Below are positions 43,770 to 55,989 of a DNA stretch of 64,000 nt, piece by piece. The DNA is from Antedon mediterranea (taxonomy: Eukaryota; Echinodermata; Crinoidea; Comatulida; Antedonidae): the NCBI RefSeq assembly GCF_964355755.1, contig NC_092672.1, forward strand, positions 9,296,501 through 9,360,500, read 5' to 3'. Every line of letters starts with the position of its first letter. The stretch's first letter is position 1. Below the pieces are notes generated by a model, which did no database searches, had not been told where the DNA came from, and saw only the letters and a list, made by a program, of their open reading frames with translations. A program made the position numbers and the translations under genes.

Positions 43770-46700
43770 CTAAAACGAAGCATATTGAAAATTTCAAAAT
43801 ATTTAATAACAGTAATAGGCATGTTTCCTTTTTTGCGGGCACTGTTTATAAACTTTATTTCAATAGTTACTTTTGAGCAAATGTATGATGCATGCATTTT
43901 CTATTTTATATGTAATATTTTCACAATAGAATATTAGTATATTAGTAACATGTAATTGTACCTTAAGAACACGCTAAAACGTAGTCGATACATCTAAAGA
44001 TAGTTTTATTTGGAAAATAAAAGATATCAGCCGTCACAATTTCCCACAAAAATAAACAGAATTATTTTAATTTTAATTGCATATTGGAAATGATAATGAA
44101 TTTTGTTTTCGAATATTGTGTCACACAAAGATAATGTAGATTTTATTAATATAGTGTTTCAATTAGGTTGTGTAAATTAAATAACGAACCTTGCTTTTCC
44201 AGATCAGAACTAAATGAATTGTTTATGTGACTGTATCGTGTTTCGGAATTACTTAGAGCAACTTCAGACTCGGACGAAGAAAATATAATTGGTGAATTAT
44301 CGCCGACGTCTTCAATCTTGACAAATGCAGTGTGTCCCCTCTGTTTTTTTCCTTTTTAAAAATATATAAATATTTGTCAAACCATAAAGCAATACATAAC
44401 TTACAAATGTATTCCCCTATATTTTCATGCTATTGCTGGGAGCTTTTCTTTTGCTTTTTAACGGTAAATAACATACAGTACATGATAAACAATCAGACAT
44501 TGAATCGTGTTCTATATCATGATACATTTTATCCGCATTTTATGCAGGTTGACCGCAGTACTATTGCAAATAACAGTACTTACAATGATAGGTGTATTTT
44601 AAACACTACCCTCTTATTAATAATGACACGATTTACTGTATTTGGTGATTTGAGTTTTCTATTTGAATAATGAAACTCGAATCTTGTTATTGAAATATCA
44701 TAAATTTAAGAAACTCAAATATCTGAGTTTTTTAGATCTAGGAAACTTAGATATATTTAAAACTTGTGTTTTCTAACACAGATCTTGTAATGCGAAGATC
44801 AAAACGAACAAAACACTTACTTTCATGTTGCATAGTTTTTGTGGTTTTCGAGTCGGGCGTTGTCATCGACGTGCTTTTTTCCTTTATGATTTCGCTGTGG
44901 GGGTTACAAATTGGGGATTGGAAAATCACACTATCGCCGGAAGGCCTTCCTGTTATAGGCGTATGCAATACATCATTACGATTAGGTAGTAACTTTTCAT
45001 TGGTGTCTGTATGATCACTGCTGTCGTTGTTGGAGTCAGAAAATTGATGTGATAATGAAATCAAATCAAAATCTATATCGGAAGATTGGCTAAAAAAAGA
45101 GGTAGCTGGAATGCCCTTAAAATTAGCCATCGTGGCATTTGTGTCTGTCTTTTTGCTGTTGTCGCTGTTTGGTGTGGAGCGTGGAGATATGGAAATCATA
45201 TCACGTTTATGGAAAGGTTGTCTATCAACAGAAGTGGAGGGAACGTCTGTAGGATCAACCTGTGGTGTTGAGTCAACGGAATCAGATGATATGGTTGCGA
45301 TTCGTTGCTTCTTCTTCGGTCGCCTTGTTTTCTTTTTCCGCACTATAAAATGTAGATTCATATCGATAAGTAAAAACACACAATGTTATATGATCTAGAT
45401 ACATTCAGATATCTCAGTTTCCTATAGACACCTACACTTATTGAATAAAACATTACTTTGTTAAAAAAAAAACAACAGATCAAAACACTACCTCCTGCAT
45501 GATTCGTTACTTTCGTGGTTTTTAAGTCGGGCGTTGTCATCGACATGGGTACGTTGTCGCTATTTGGTGTGAACAGTGGAGATATGGAAATCATATCCCG
45601 TTTATGGAAAGGTTGTGTATCAACAGAAGTGGAGGGAAAGTCTGTAGGATCAACTTCAGACTCGGACGAAGAAAATATAAATGGTGAATTATCGCCGACA
45701 TCTTCAATCTTGAAAAATACAGTGTGTCGCCTCTGGTGTTTTCCTTTTTGAAAATATATAAAATATTTGTCAAACCATAATGCAATGCATAACTATACAT
45801 GTATTCCCCTATATTTTCAGGCTATTGCTGGGAGCTTTTCCTTTGCTTTTTAAAGGTAAATAACATACATGATAAACAATCAGACATTGAATCGTGTTCT
45901 ATATCATGATATACATTTTAGCCGCATTTTATGCAGGTTGACCGCAGTACTATTTTTGGCAAATAACAATGAGTACTTACAATGATAGGTGTATTTTAAA
46001 CACTACCCTCTTATTAACAATGACACGACTTACTGTATTATGTGATTTGATTTTTATATTTGAAGCTTGAAACTCGGATCTTGTTATTTAAATTTCATAA
46101 ATATAGGAAACTCAAATATCTGAGTTTTTTAGATCTAGAAAACTTAGATATATCTAAAATTTGTGTTTTCTAACACAGATCTATTCTTGTAATGCGAAGA
46201 TCAAAACGAACAAAACACTTACCTTCATGTTGCATAGTTTTTGTGGTTTTCAAGTCGGGCGTTGTCATCGACGTGCTTCTTTCCTTTATGATTTCGCTGT
46301 GGGGGTTACAAATTGGGGATTGGAAAATCACACTATCAGAAGGCTTTCCTGTTATAGGCATATGCAATACATCATTACGATTAGGTAGTAACTTTTCATT
46401 GGTGTCTGCATGATCACTGCTGTCGTTGTTGGGGTCAGAAAATTGATGATCAAAATCTATATTGGAAGATTGGTTAAAAAAAGAGGTAGCTGGAATGCCC
46501 TCAAAATTAGCCATCGTGGCATTAGTGTCTGTCTTTTTGCCGTTGTCGCTGTTTGATGTGGAGAGTGGAGATATGGAAATCACATCACATTTATGGAAAG
46601 GTTGTCTATCAACAGAAGTGGAGAGAAAGTCTGAAGGATCAAGTGTTGAGTCAACGGAATCAGAAGATATGGTTACTGTGGTTGCGATTCGTTGCTTCTT

Positions 46701-49700
46701 CTTCGGTCGCCTTGTTTTCTTTTTCCGCACTATAAAAATGTAGATTCATATCGATAAGTACAAACACACAATTGTATTTGATGTAGATACAATCAGATAT
46801 CTCAGTTTTCTATAGACACCTACACTTATTAAATAAAACATGTCTTTGTTAAAAAAAAAAAAAACAGAACAAAACACTACCTCCTGCATGTTGCGTAGCT
46901 GTTGTAGTTTTCAAGTCGGGCGTTGTCATCGACAAGGGTACGTTGTCGCTGTTTGGTGTGGAGATTGGAGATATGGAAAACATATCACGTTTATGGAAAG
47001 GTTGTCTATCAACAGAAGTGGAGGGAAAGTCTGTAGGATCAAGTGTTGAGTCAACGGAATCAGACGATATGGTTGCTATGGTTGCGATTCGTTGCTTCTT
47101 CTTCGGTCGCCTTGTTTTCTTTTTTCGTACTATAAAAATGTAGATTCATATCGATAAGTACAAACACACAATGTTATTTGATCTAGATACAATCAGATAT
47201 CTCAGTTTCCTATAGACACCTACACTTATTGAATAAAACATTTATTTTTTACAAAAAAAAAAACAGAACAAAACACTACCTCCTGCATGTTGCGTATCTT
47301 TTGTGGTTTTCAAGTCGGGCGTTGTCATCGACATGGGTACGTTGTCGCTGTTGGGTGTGGACAGTGGAGATATGGAAATCATATCCCGTTTATGGAAAGG
47401 TTGTGTATCAACAGAAGTGGAGGGAAAGTCTGTAGGATCAACTTCAGACTCGGACGAAGAAAATATAAATGGTGAATTATCACCGACATCTTCAATCTTG
47501 AAAAATACAGTGTGTCGCCTCTGCTGTTTTCCTTTTTGAAAATATATAAAATATTTGTCAAACCATAATGCAATACATAACTACAAATGTATTCCCCTAT
47601 ATTTTCAGGCTATTGCTGGGAGCTTTTCTTTTGCCTTTTAAAGGTAAATAACATACATGATAAACAATCAGACATTGAACAGTGTTCTATATCATGTTAT
47701 ACATTTTAGGCGCATTTTATGCAGGTTGACCGCAGTACTATATTGCAAATAACAGTACTTACAATGATAGGTGTATTTTAAACACTACCCTCTTATTAAT
47801 AATGACACGATTTACTGTATTATGTGATTTGATTTTTATATTTGAAGATTGAAACTCGGATCTTGTTATTTAAATTTCATAATTCTAGGAAACTCAAATA
47901 TCTGAGTTTTTTAGATCTAGAAAACTTAGATATATCTAAAATTTGTGTTTTCTAACACAGATCTTGTAATGCGAAGATCAAAACGAACAAAACACTTACC
48001 TTCATGTTGCATAGTTTTTATGGTGCTTTTTTCCTTTATGATTTCGCTGTGGGGGTTACAAATTGGGGATTGGAAAATCACACTATCGGAAGGCTTTCCT
48101 GTTATAGGCATATGCAATACATCATTATGATTAGGTAGTAACTTTTCATTGGTGTCTGCATGATCATTGCTGTTCTTGTTGGGGTCAGAAAATGGGTGTG
48201 ATAATGAAATCAGATCAGAATCTATATTGGAAGATTGGTTAAAAAAAGAGGTAGCTGGATAGCCCTCTAAATTAGCCATCGTGGCATTTGTGTCTGTCTT
48301 TTTGCCGTTGTCGCTGTTTGATGTGGAGAGTGGAGATATGGAAATCATATCACGTTTATGGAAAGGTTGTCTATCAACAGAAGTGGAGGGAAAGTCTGTA
48401 GGATCAAGTGTTGAGTCAACGGAATCAGATGATATGGTTACTGTGGTTGCGATTCGTTGCTTCTTCTTCGGTCGCCTTGTTTTCTTTTTTCGCACTATAA
48501 AAATGTAGATTCATATCGATAAGTACAAACACACAATTGTATTTGATGTAGATACAATCAGATATCTCAGTTTTCTATAGACGCCTACACTTATTAAATA
48601 AAACATGTCTTTGTTAAAAAAAAAATAACAGAACAAAACACTACCTCTTGCATGTTGCGTATCTGTTGTGGTTTTCAAGTCGGGCGTTGTCATCGACATG
48701 GGTACGTTGTCGCTGTTGGGCGTGGACAGTGGAGATAGGGAAATCATATCCCGTTTATGGCAAGGTTGTGTATCAACAGAAGTGGAGGGAAAGTCTGTAG
48801 GATCAACCTGTGGTGTTGAGTCAACGGAATCAGATGATATGGGTACTATAGTTGCGATTCGTTCTTTCATTTTCGGTCGCCTTTTCTTTTTTTGAACTAT
48901 AAAAATTTAGATTTATCTCGGTCAATAATATAAACACACCTCTGAGATAACTTCGTTACAATAAAAAATAACAATGAACCAATCTATTGCGTACACTACG
49001 TACGGATAAGTTTTGTGTATTCTTATCCTAAAATTTTATTTTTTTTAAATTTGTACAAATAAATAAGAAACCATTTGTCTAAATTAGTAGAGTAGGCCTA
49101 ATTTACCTTTCCTTTTGATTACTTTCTTGTGACCAATGTCGTCATACGAAGTAGATGACAAGCAAGATGACAATATTTCGGGTAAACACACTCTCTCATC
49201 TATTAAAGAACTGTCCAATAACGGGACAAAGTGGTTAGGAATCCACGTACCCTTTGAAGAAGGTAATAGTGTACTAGTCCACATAATAAAAATCGGATGT
49301 CTGTCAGCTGTTTCTTCGCAAGGATAAAAACTTCTATTCAATATGCGATGTGCATTGTCAGTAACGCCATTATAAGGAGGATACACAGAAATAATTTCTT
49401 GCCCTATAACACTAGACAACGCCTGTATCTGCCAAGCTGAAGAATAACCGCTTTCACGACTACAATCTGAACAAGCGAGATTGTAATCAGGACTGGTTAA
49501 AGCAATTTTTGAATGTTTGTGCAGTTCCTTGTAGAATGTTTCTTTTTCTACCATATCAACAAATGTTCTTACGCGAAGTTCAGTAGCAATGTTTTCATTG
49601 CCAGTCAAAGCAACAGCTACGGCATTAAACAAGCAGCTACCGTCACCAGCGACAGATACAGGGATTAAACGCCCACCTCCACATTTGTTCATTATACTTG

Positions 49701-50112
49701 TAGAAACAGCATCGATGACATACTGTTGAGATATCGTAAACGGGGGTTTACTAAAGCGATGATTACGTAGAAATAAACGTTCACTTTGCGCTATGTCAAG
49801 TATATTGTAATTGTTTTTGGTAGCTGAATCAATACGCTCTAATGAGGCCAAAAAATCAAAACTGCCATTAGGGCTACAGCATTCGGAACAAGTGAAATGC
49901 AAAGGAGAGTTACCTAAGCTATGCAAGTTTGCTTTAGTTAAGTTTTCGCACAATATGTGGAACCAGCGTAAGCAATAATCACAAAATATACTGTCATTGT
50001 TGCACGCAAACTTACAAACACCACAAAAGTATTTCCCCGTTTTTTTCTTGTCACAATCAAAACAAGTTAAACAAGGTCTAGTTTTTTTGTGCTGCCTTTT
50101 TTGTCTGTACAT
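41890..50112 (-). CDS. PHD finger - OTU protease - Ser-rich exon repeats - MULE transposase fusion
   Basis: Ten exons join without a stop into 1859 codons: 49107-50112, 48645-48896, 48000-48494, 47280-47531, 46881-47129, 46223-46729, 45492-45743, 44821-45342, 44190-44351 and 41890-43769. Every internal border is GT-AG and every join is phase 1. The start ATG (50112) follows an acceptor. Residues about 30-78 form a C4HC3 PHD finger (C30, C33, C44, C47, H52, C55, C75, C78). About 145-300 is an OTU-type cysteine protease with DGSC (Cys160) and NHFVPL (His294). The middle, about 336-1232, is basic (RKKKTRRPKKKQR) and Ser/Thr/Asp-rich, built from duplicated exons. From about 1233 comes a MULE transposase: GIDRTFN (Asp), IGSDEEKA (Asp), PNSRHILCTRHIKQN and NNNCESINHILK (Glu), giving a DDE triad. 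No SWIM finger was seen. It could be an autonomous MULE or a domesticated one. Transposase function, and OTU action on ubiquitin, are inferred from the families. Confidence 0.85.
44190..48896 (-). repeat. Tandemly duplicated exon-intron modules inside the PHD-OTU-MULE gene
   Basis: There are three module types, read from high to low coordinates. C is 48645-48896 and 46881-47129. A (long) is 48000-48494, 46223-46729 and 44821-45342. B is 47280-47531, 45492-45743 and a diverged 44190-44351. The order is C-A-B, C-A-B, A-B. C and A start with KKKTRRPKKKQRIAT-like sequence; B starts RRHTVFFKIEDVGDNSP. Most share DPTDFPSTSVD, QPFHKRDMISISP and MTTPDLKTT. The introns are duplicated too: one type at 44352-44820, 45744-46222 and 47532-47999, another at 45343-45491, 46730-46880, 47130-47279 and 48495-48644. 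All modules are multiples of three and phase 1-1, so copy-number change keeps the frame. Confidence 0.9.
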
Positions 50113-50115
50113 ATT
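49107..50115 (-). other. PHD-OTU exon of the fusion gene
   Basis: The exon starts after the acceptor ttactttcag and the ATG is three bases in. It carries both the PHD finger and the whole OTU domain, ending ...KKVIKRK with donor gtaaat in phase 1. If transcribed alone it would give a stand-alone PHD-OTU protein, but no poly-A context near 49100 shows this. Confidence 0.75.
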
Positions 50116-51020
50116 CTGAAAGTAAAATAAGAACAATTGGTTTGAAAGCAATTGTAAGGTCCTATCATTAGCAAGTACACATTATATTTATCAGATTATA
50201 TTTACACTTTTGCAGCATTTACTATTTATAGAATAAAAATGTTATCTGCACTAAATAAGCCAGTCGGTAAATCTTTATGGAATTCATTTAAAAGCAATAT
50301 GTTATATAACATTGAATGTGAAACATATAACAATAAAGAAAAAAGTATAGAAAAATGGGTAGCTTTAAGAAATAAGATTATGATAATATAATTTCTAATT
50401 TGATACGATTAACAGAAAAAGAATTACAGTGATACGGGTTACTGGTGGTACTGAGCTATTATTGTTTATTTTTATCATGTATATAAATATATTGTATAAT
50501 CCGGGTTGTAAAATGAAAACAAACAAATGAAAATGTGTGAACTATTTTAAAACGGGATAGATGATAATGATGATCCTGTCAAGTGTATAACAAAATATAA
50601 GAAAATTAATGAAAAAAGGAGTAATACAGAATTCATATATGTAAAAATGTTACTTATGAACTGTAACGACATTTACAAGTTAAATAATACGATTTTATGT
50701 AATATGAGATAATATGAATGTGAATAAAAGTGGTGTTTGCGCCACAAAAGAGAAAAAGAAAAAAAAACAAGTACACAAATCAAATTGCTTAACTTAGGCT
50801 TTATTGTTTTTCAATTCTTTATATCATTATTAGTCAAAATGATTAGTTTGATGATTTTTGGGTAAAAATTAAACTGCGAATGCGTATACGCGAAAAATTG
50901 CGATTCGCACAAATAAATAACTTGAATACCGTTGTAGATATTTAAATTAAAGCATTCTTTATACACTGAATAATGATTAACTATTAAAAAATGAACTGTA
51001 AATAATTATGAATGACTTAC
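50116..51020. other. First intron of the fusion gene, no gene seen
   Basis: AT-rich sequence between the presumed 5' UTR exon donor and the PHD-OTU exon acceptor. No repeat or coding homology is visible. Confidence 0.4.
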
Positions 51021-51150
51021 CACTGTGTGCTCGTCAGAACCGAACGGTTAAGTAAAAATAGACTGAACTGTTGTACAACTGAACTGAACTGTACAAAAAT
51101 AAAGATTTAGATGGATTTTCTCCAGTGAGAATTCAAGAATAAAGGTATGA
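51021..51150 (-). other. Probable 5' untranslated exon of the PHD-OTU-MULE gene
   Basis: On the minus strand GAGCACACAGTG ends in a strong donor, gtaagtc, and the next acceptor in that direction is at 50116 before the start ATG. The upstream edge is not defined. No TATA box is obvious. Confidence 0.4.
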
Positions 51151-51529
51151 TGTGTTTTTTTATCGCTTTAAATAGTGGAAAGAAACTTCAGCAGAACCAC
51201 GCTTTTTACATAGTTGCATGAAGGTCTTTTTTATTGGCTTATTTTCTGAAGCCTAACACCGTCAAAGTTCTAGACCAATCGCAATGCACATTTTGCCAAA
51301 GCTGCTCTCATATTTGGGACCATCTTTAAGAAATCGGAAACCAACAGGCTGCTTTGATAATAACCGCACACGGAACCGGTGCTATCGCCATATCAAACAC
51401 TATTTTGACAAAACCGTCCGACTCCGATAAAATGCCAGTTATTCCACTGACATATTGCAAAATAGGTTACCGTCAAGAATAAACATGTAAGGAACTCCTT
51501 TGTATGATCTTGATAAAATTACTAAGGTT

Positions 51530-52045
51530 CTTCGAACACAGAGACCAGAGACTAAGAGATAGGTCGAAACGGGTGTCTCAAAAACAGAGACCAGAGACCC
51601 GAGACCCAGGGTCTCTGTTTTCGAGAAAATCTGGAAAACAGAGACCCCCACTAAAACGTCTAAATAATACGTTATATAGGGGGTCTCTGTTTTCCAGAAA
51701 AACTCGAAAACAGATACCCCCATTAAAACGTCTCAATATTAAGTCAATATTACGTTACATAGGGGGTCTCTGTTTTCCAGAAAAACTCGAAAACAGATAC
51801 CCCCATTAAAACTTCTTAATATTAAGTCAATATTACGTTATATAGGGGGTCTCAGTTTTCGAGTTTTTCTAGAAAACAGAGACCTCCACTAAAACGTTTC
51901 AATATTAAGTCAATATTACGTTATATAGGGGTCTCTGTTTTCGAGAAAAACTCGAAAACAGAGACCCCCACTAAAACGTCTCAATATTAGGTCAATATTA
52001 CGTTATATAGGGGGTCCCCACTAAAACGTCTCAAAATCACAGAAT
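51530..52045. repeat. Tandem array of perfect hairpins (GGGGTCTCTGTTTTCGAG)
   Basis: The units are roughly 80-90 bp. Each holds GGGGTCTCTGTTTTC(C/G)AG, AAAAACTCGAAAACAGAGAC or a variant, then CCCCCATTAAAACGTCTCAA, TATTAAGTCAATATTACGTT and ATATAG. GTCTCTGTTTTCGAG and CTCGAAAACAGAGAC are exact reverse complements around AAAAA, so each unit folds. About five to six units are visible, some truncated. The left edge is irregular (ACAGAGACCAGAGAC repeats). Confidence 0.92.
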
Positions 52046-54534
52046 GACGTATCAGTAATAAACGGTAACTGATATGCCGATATCAAAGAACATGCCGCAA
52101 CGATAAGAAGATTGATGAATTCTTGAACGCGTGTGAAGAGACTGTCATTTTGGAATACAAGGTCGACGTCCTAGAAGTTAAGTAAGATGTATAAATGCAT
52201 GTTAGAAGCTAAAAAGCGGGAGATTATTTCAAAAACTGACACTAGTTTCGTAACCTTTATTAACAAGCATAAAAGATAATAACGTACAATGCAATAACAA
52301 AATGATATGAGGTCAGACTTTGAGGCAGACTGGAGGATGAAGACAAATATATTGTGTTGGGCGAACCTTTAAAAAGAAATGAATTAAAAAAATAAAAATA
52401 AATTGATAAATAAATAAACATAAATTCACGGTTTTTGCGATAAAAGTTGGGTTTTAATAATTTATGACCAAGCTCGTTGGTGGGTATTTGCAACACTCTC
52501 AATAAACAGGGATTATATTAGGGGGTCTCGGGAAATCTCAAAAAAAGAGACCCCCAATATAATGAGACGTTTTAGTGGGGGTCTCTGTTTTCGAGTTTTT
52601 CTCCATTAGTATTTGTTTTATTATAAGGTTGTTGACATTATAATGTGTCTATTGTATATTTTAATGGTATTATACATATGCCTACATCATTATAATATAG
52701 CTCATCCCCACCCTCCTACCTCCTCCATTAGGCCTATTCCCTGCCCCACCGTTCGATAGAGATTAAATATAAATATATGAAAATTCACTAAAATTAGTTG
52801 TGAAATTAGGTTCTTTTTTTCGTAAAAAAATTAGATTTATGAATAACTTATACAAATTCTCAAGTGTCAACAATAAATCGTCTGTGTTTTTAAACAGTGA
52901 ATAGTAGCCGATAAATTCACGTGCATCCTTCACAATAACAATACAAAATATAACAATATACATACAGAAAATTATAAAGGCAAAAAACAACTAACAACCC
53001 CTAAAATATCCTCTACCCTCCGCAACACCCCAACCAATTTTAATCGATACATAGGGACATAGGGTAGATCATTACTGTACAAAAATGAATAAAGAAATAT
53101 AGTGAAATTGTATTAAATAAAATCAACAGAAAACACAGCTTATTAATAATACAAACGATTTGTTTTGTAATTCAATTCTCCATTCATCTATCATTATAGA
53201 GTTAAGTTTCTTAAAATTTTAGACATTTAAAAGGAGAGAGGAGAAAATATATTTGGATTCACAATTACACTTCCATCTTTAGTATTTCATACAAAGAGCG
53301 TTATGGATCTCAGTTAATTGGAGACCAACCAGAGGTGCTTTTTTTAAGGTATAACGCGCCATTTGGAGCTTGATACGCTTTAGCTTATCTTTATCTATTC
53401 TATACTTAAAGAGCACCAAATAAATGAACAACCATAGTTGATAGAACTATCGATCTCCACAGAGTATCTCCATAATATACTAGTTCAAGTTACTGATACC
53501 GTATCTATAAGAAACTGAAATACACAGCATGCTTTATACGTGTGTGATTGCATTTGATTGTGGGAATAGACATTTCTCAAATGTTGTGGTCTTCATGACG
53601 TGCTCTTTTGAAACATCATATTCATACTGGTTCAATAATTTTGTTAACGCTAGTTTTTGCAGGTTATTTATCCTTTTGATACGATAGATCACGACATCCT
53701 GATCAGTCGTATGCAGAAGGAATTTGGCATTACTGGCTTTTCTTTAAATTGGGTAGATAGAATATTGATGGATCCATTCTTCTTCCTTGGTAGTTTTAAT
53801 ATTTGTCTCAGTCGAGCCTTGTATTTCAGGACCTGGTACCCAAGCTATAGTTTTCCAGAGGTTCTCCCATGTTGAAAATCTCAGACTGACTTATTTTCAT
53901 TACTATCTATGGGTGCTGCCTCATCGATAGTTAGTGTCATCAACTACAGAAACGCTGGCCCTTAATTATAGCATCTAAAAAAGGGTGTAATTCGCTCTCG
54001 CATACTTTTTGTGTTGTAGTTTGTAACATATTTCATGCCTTCTAAGTTCATCTAACCAATATTCCATTCGGATTGGATGGTGCGAGGTATTGCATCATCC
54101 CAGCCAAGTTCTTGACGGCATCAATTCTGTAAAATAAGTTAGTAAATTAATTCGATGAGTTGCATAGGCCTGTCAGTTATGGCCTTAAGACAGATTTCCG
54201 AGGAACTACGTAGAATTGTTTGCCGTGATTAATTACAATTTTTGTATGAAACGTATATACAGGTTCGAATCCCGCCAGAGACATTTTTTCATACAACTAA
54301 AAAATACGGAACTTTCGCCAATGACGCGTTTATGAGATCATGTTCCGATGAGCACTGTAATTTGACAGTATTTATTTATATATAATTTACACAGTGCTTC
54401 GCAATACAATTGTATAAATATAAAAACACAACAGGCATAGAAATAAATTCCAAACCGCCCGGTGATACACTGAAAATTATTTAATTAATTTTTGAAATGA
54501 TAAAGATGAGGAAATCTGTGAGAATGAGAAAAAG
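52046..54534. other. Intergenic; repeat fragments only
   Basis: No gene is supported. A detached piece of the GGGGTCTC hairpin unit lies at 52518-52605 (GGGGGTCTCGGGAAATCTCA, GAGACGTTTTAGTGGGGGTC). An RT scrap is at 53665-53765. GTTCGAATCCCGCCAGAGAC at 54262-54282 looks like an isolated tRNA T-arm. Confidence 0.4.
53665..53765 (+). pseudogene. LINE reverse-transcriptase fragment (copy 1)
   Basis: It reads PFDTIDHDILISRMQKEFGI, then TGFSLNWVDRIL. This is the RT segment around (A)FDTIDH..LL..L...GI.G..L.W found in CR1/Jockey-type LINEs. Only about 100 bp survive, and what follows does not continue the domain. A near-identical piece is at 55768-55862. Confidence 0.75.
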
Positions 54535-54605
54535 TCGACCCAACCGAGACTCGAACTCGGACCGTCTGCTTGATATGCAGTTGCCCTAACCATTAGACCA
54601 TTTCA
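54535..54605 (-). mobile_element. tRNA-like sequence, probably a SINE head
   Basis: The reverse strand has TGGTCTAATGGTTAGGGCAA (A box), a stem-loop CTGC-ATATCAA-GCAG and CCGAGTTCGAGTCTCGG (perfect T arm with B box). The acceptor ends do not pair and the implied anticodon would be AUC, so I call it tRNA-derived rather than a working tRNA. Confidence 0.6.
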
Positions 54606-54685
54606 TGGTATTGTTCTTTAACTCGATTGGATAACGACCCTTTAACATTCTCGGCGTGGTACGGTTGGAACACAACTAGTCCTCA

Positions 54686-54804
<119 letters not shown>

Positions 54805-55202
54805 CATCAAAGTAAAAAAAAATGTATAATACAGCGCAACACATAATCCTTGATGTACATAAAATAAAGGTAACAACAATATCGCCAATGCATTTAATGT
54901 AAAAATATTATATCGTCATTCACCTCTGGAAAGTAACCTGGCATGGTTATGACGAATTTAATGAACATGCAATCGTAAAAGTTTGTAAACAAATCAACGT
55001 ATAGTTAGAAATAAATACCCAAATAGATATTATGTTTTTCTCCTGTCATTTGTTTAAATCGGGCTATATACAAAATATTTGTACTGTGTATTTGACCTCC
55101 ATTTTTAAATGTAGCAATATATCCGTTTTGCCCATTTTTATCCTAATACATTTTAAATAAAAATAAAAGTTTTAAAACACAGAATCGATTGAATTTATAT
55201 TT

Positions 55203-55495
55203 ATACTGGGTAACCTCTTCAGTCAAAGACTGGTCTCCCAGAGGACCCAGTTGGTGATCAGTGGCTGTAATGTACTAATACACCGGGGTAACCCCCTACT
55301 CGTCTCGTACTAGGTTCTTTAAAGTGCACACGAGCGAGATGTGTACACTGGACCTACGGTTTATAGTCCTTATCCGAGAAGACTCGTTCTAACCACCAGA
55401 ACCACGGAGTGAGTGAGCCTCGAACCCCTGCCGATGTTATGGCTACGTAATTACTGTTCCACTGTCGTAACCGCTCGGCCACTCACTCCCTACGA
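55203..55495 (-). mobile_element. tRNA-derived SINE (Leu/Ser-like head), intact copy
   Basis: The reverse strand starts GGGAGTGAGTGGCCGAGCGG with TTACGACAG (A box TGGCCGAGCGGTTA, as in Leu/Ser tRNAs). B box GGGGTTCGAGGCTCACTCAC follows, then a body with GAGTCTTCTCGGATAAGGAC, ATAAACCGTAGGTCCAGTGT and GTTACCCCGGTGTATTAGTA, ending in GGTTACCCAGTATAAATATA. The second copy, at 62567-63160, is split by an insertion. Confidence 0.8.
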
Positions 55496-55767
55496 ATGTC
55501 TACTAATGTTGATTTGCGAAATTATTGGTTTAGGTTCCCGACCAAATCAACATTAAACTCAGATTTTCGCCCAGTTTCTAACCTTCATACGTTAGGTAAG
55601 ATTATTCAGTATCTAACCATTTCCTGTCTACTTTATGAAACATATCAGTCGGTATAAATAATATAATAAATCTCATAGTACGGAAACTGCTCTATCGCGT
55701 TAAAAGTGATATATTATGTTGATGAAACATGATAAAGGGTGATATATTATGCTAGTTTTGGCAGTTT

Positions 55768-55862
55768 TTTTTTTATCCTTTTGATACGATAGATCACGAC
55801 ATCCTGATCAGTCGTATGCAGAATGAATTTGGCATTACTGGCTTTTCTTTATTAATTGGGTA
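55768..55862 (+). pseudogene. LINE reverse-transcriptase fragment (copy 2)
   Basis: ATCCTTTTGATACGATAGAT, CACGACATCCTGATCAGTCG and GGCATTACTGGCTTTTCTTT repeat the 53665-53765 piece with few changes plus a TTA insertion in the LNWVDR part. It is followed at 55895-55980 by another degraded RT stretch reading FFIGVFLDLSKS. Confidence 0.75.
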
Positions 55863-55989
55863 GATAGAAATAAAATTACTTCAGCATTACATAAAAGGGA
55901 TTTTTTTATTGGCGTCTTTCTTGATTTGTCAAAGTCAGTCAAATACCACAATACTTCTATCACAATTAATTGATTGGTTTAAAAGTTAT

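Noticed and set aside
44766..45398. Plus-strand frames across the duplicated exon region
   Set aside because: Antisense shadows of the minus-strand A, B and C modules; they repeat with each module and do not extend into conserved domains.
51530..52045. CRISPR-like palindromic repeats
   Set aside because: The spacers are themselves repeated and the host is eukaryotic; it is a palindromic satellite.
54535..54605. Functional tRNA gene
   Set aside because: The T arm and anticodon stem are good, but the acceptor stem does not pair and the implied anticodon is atypical; a SINE head fits better.
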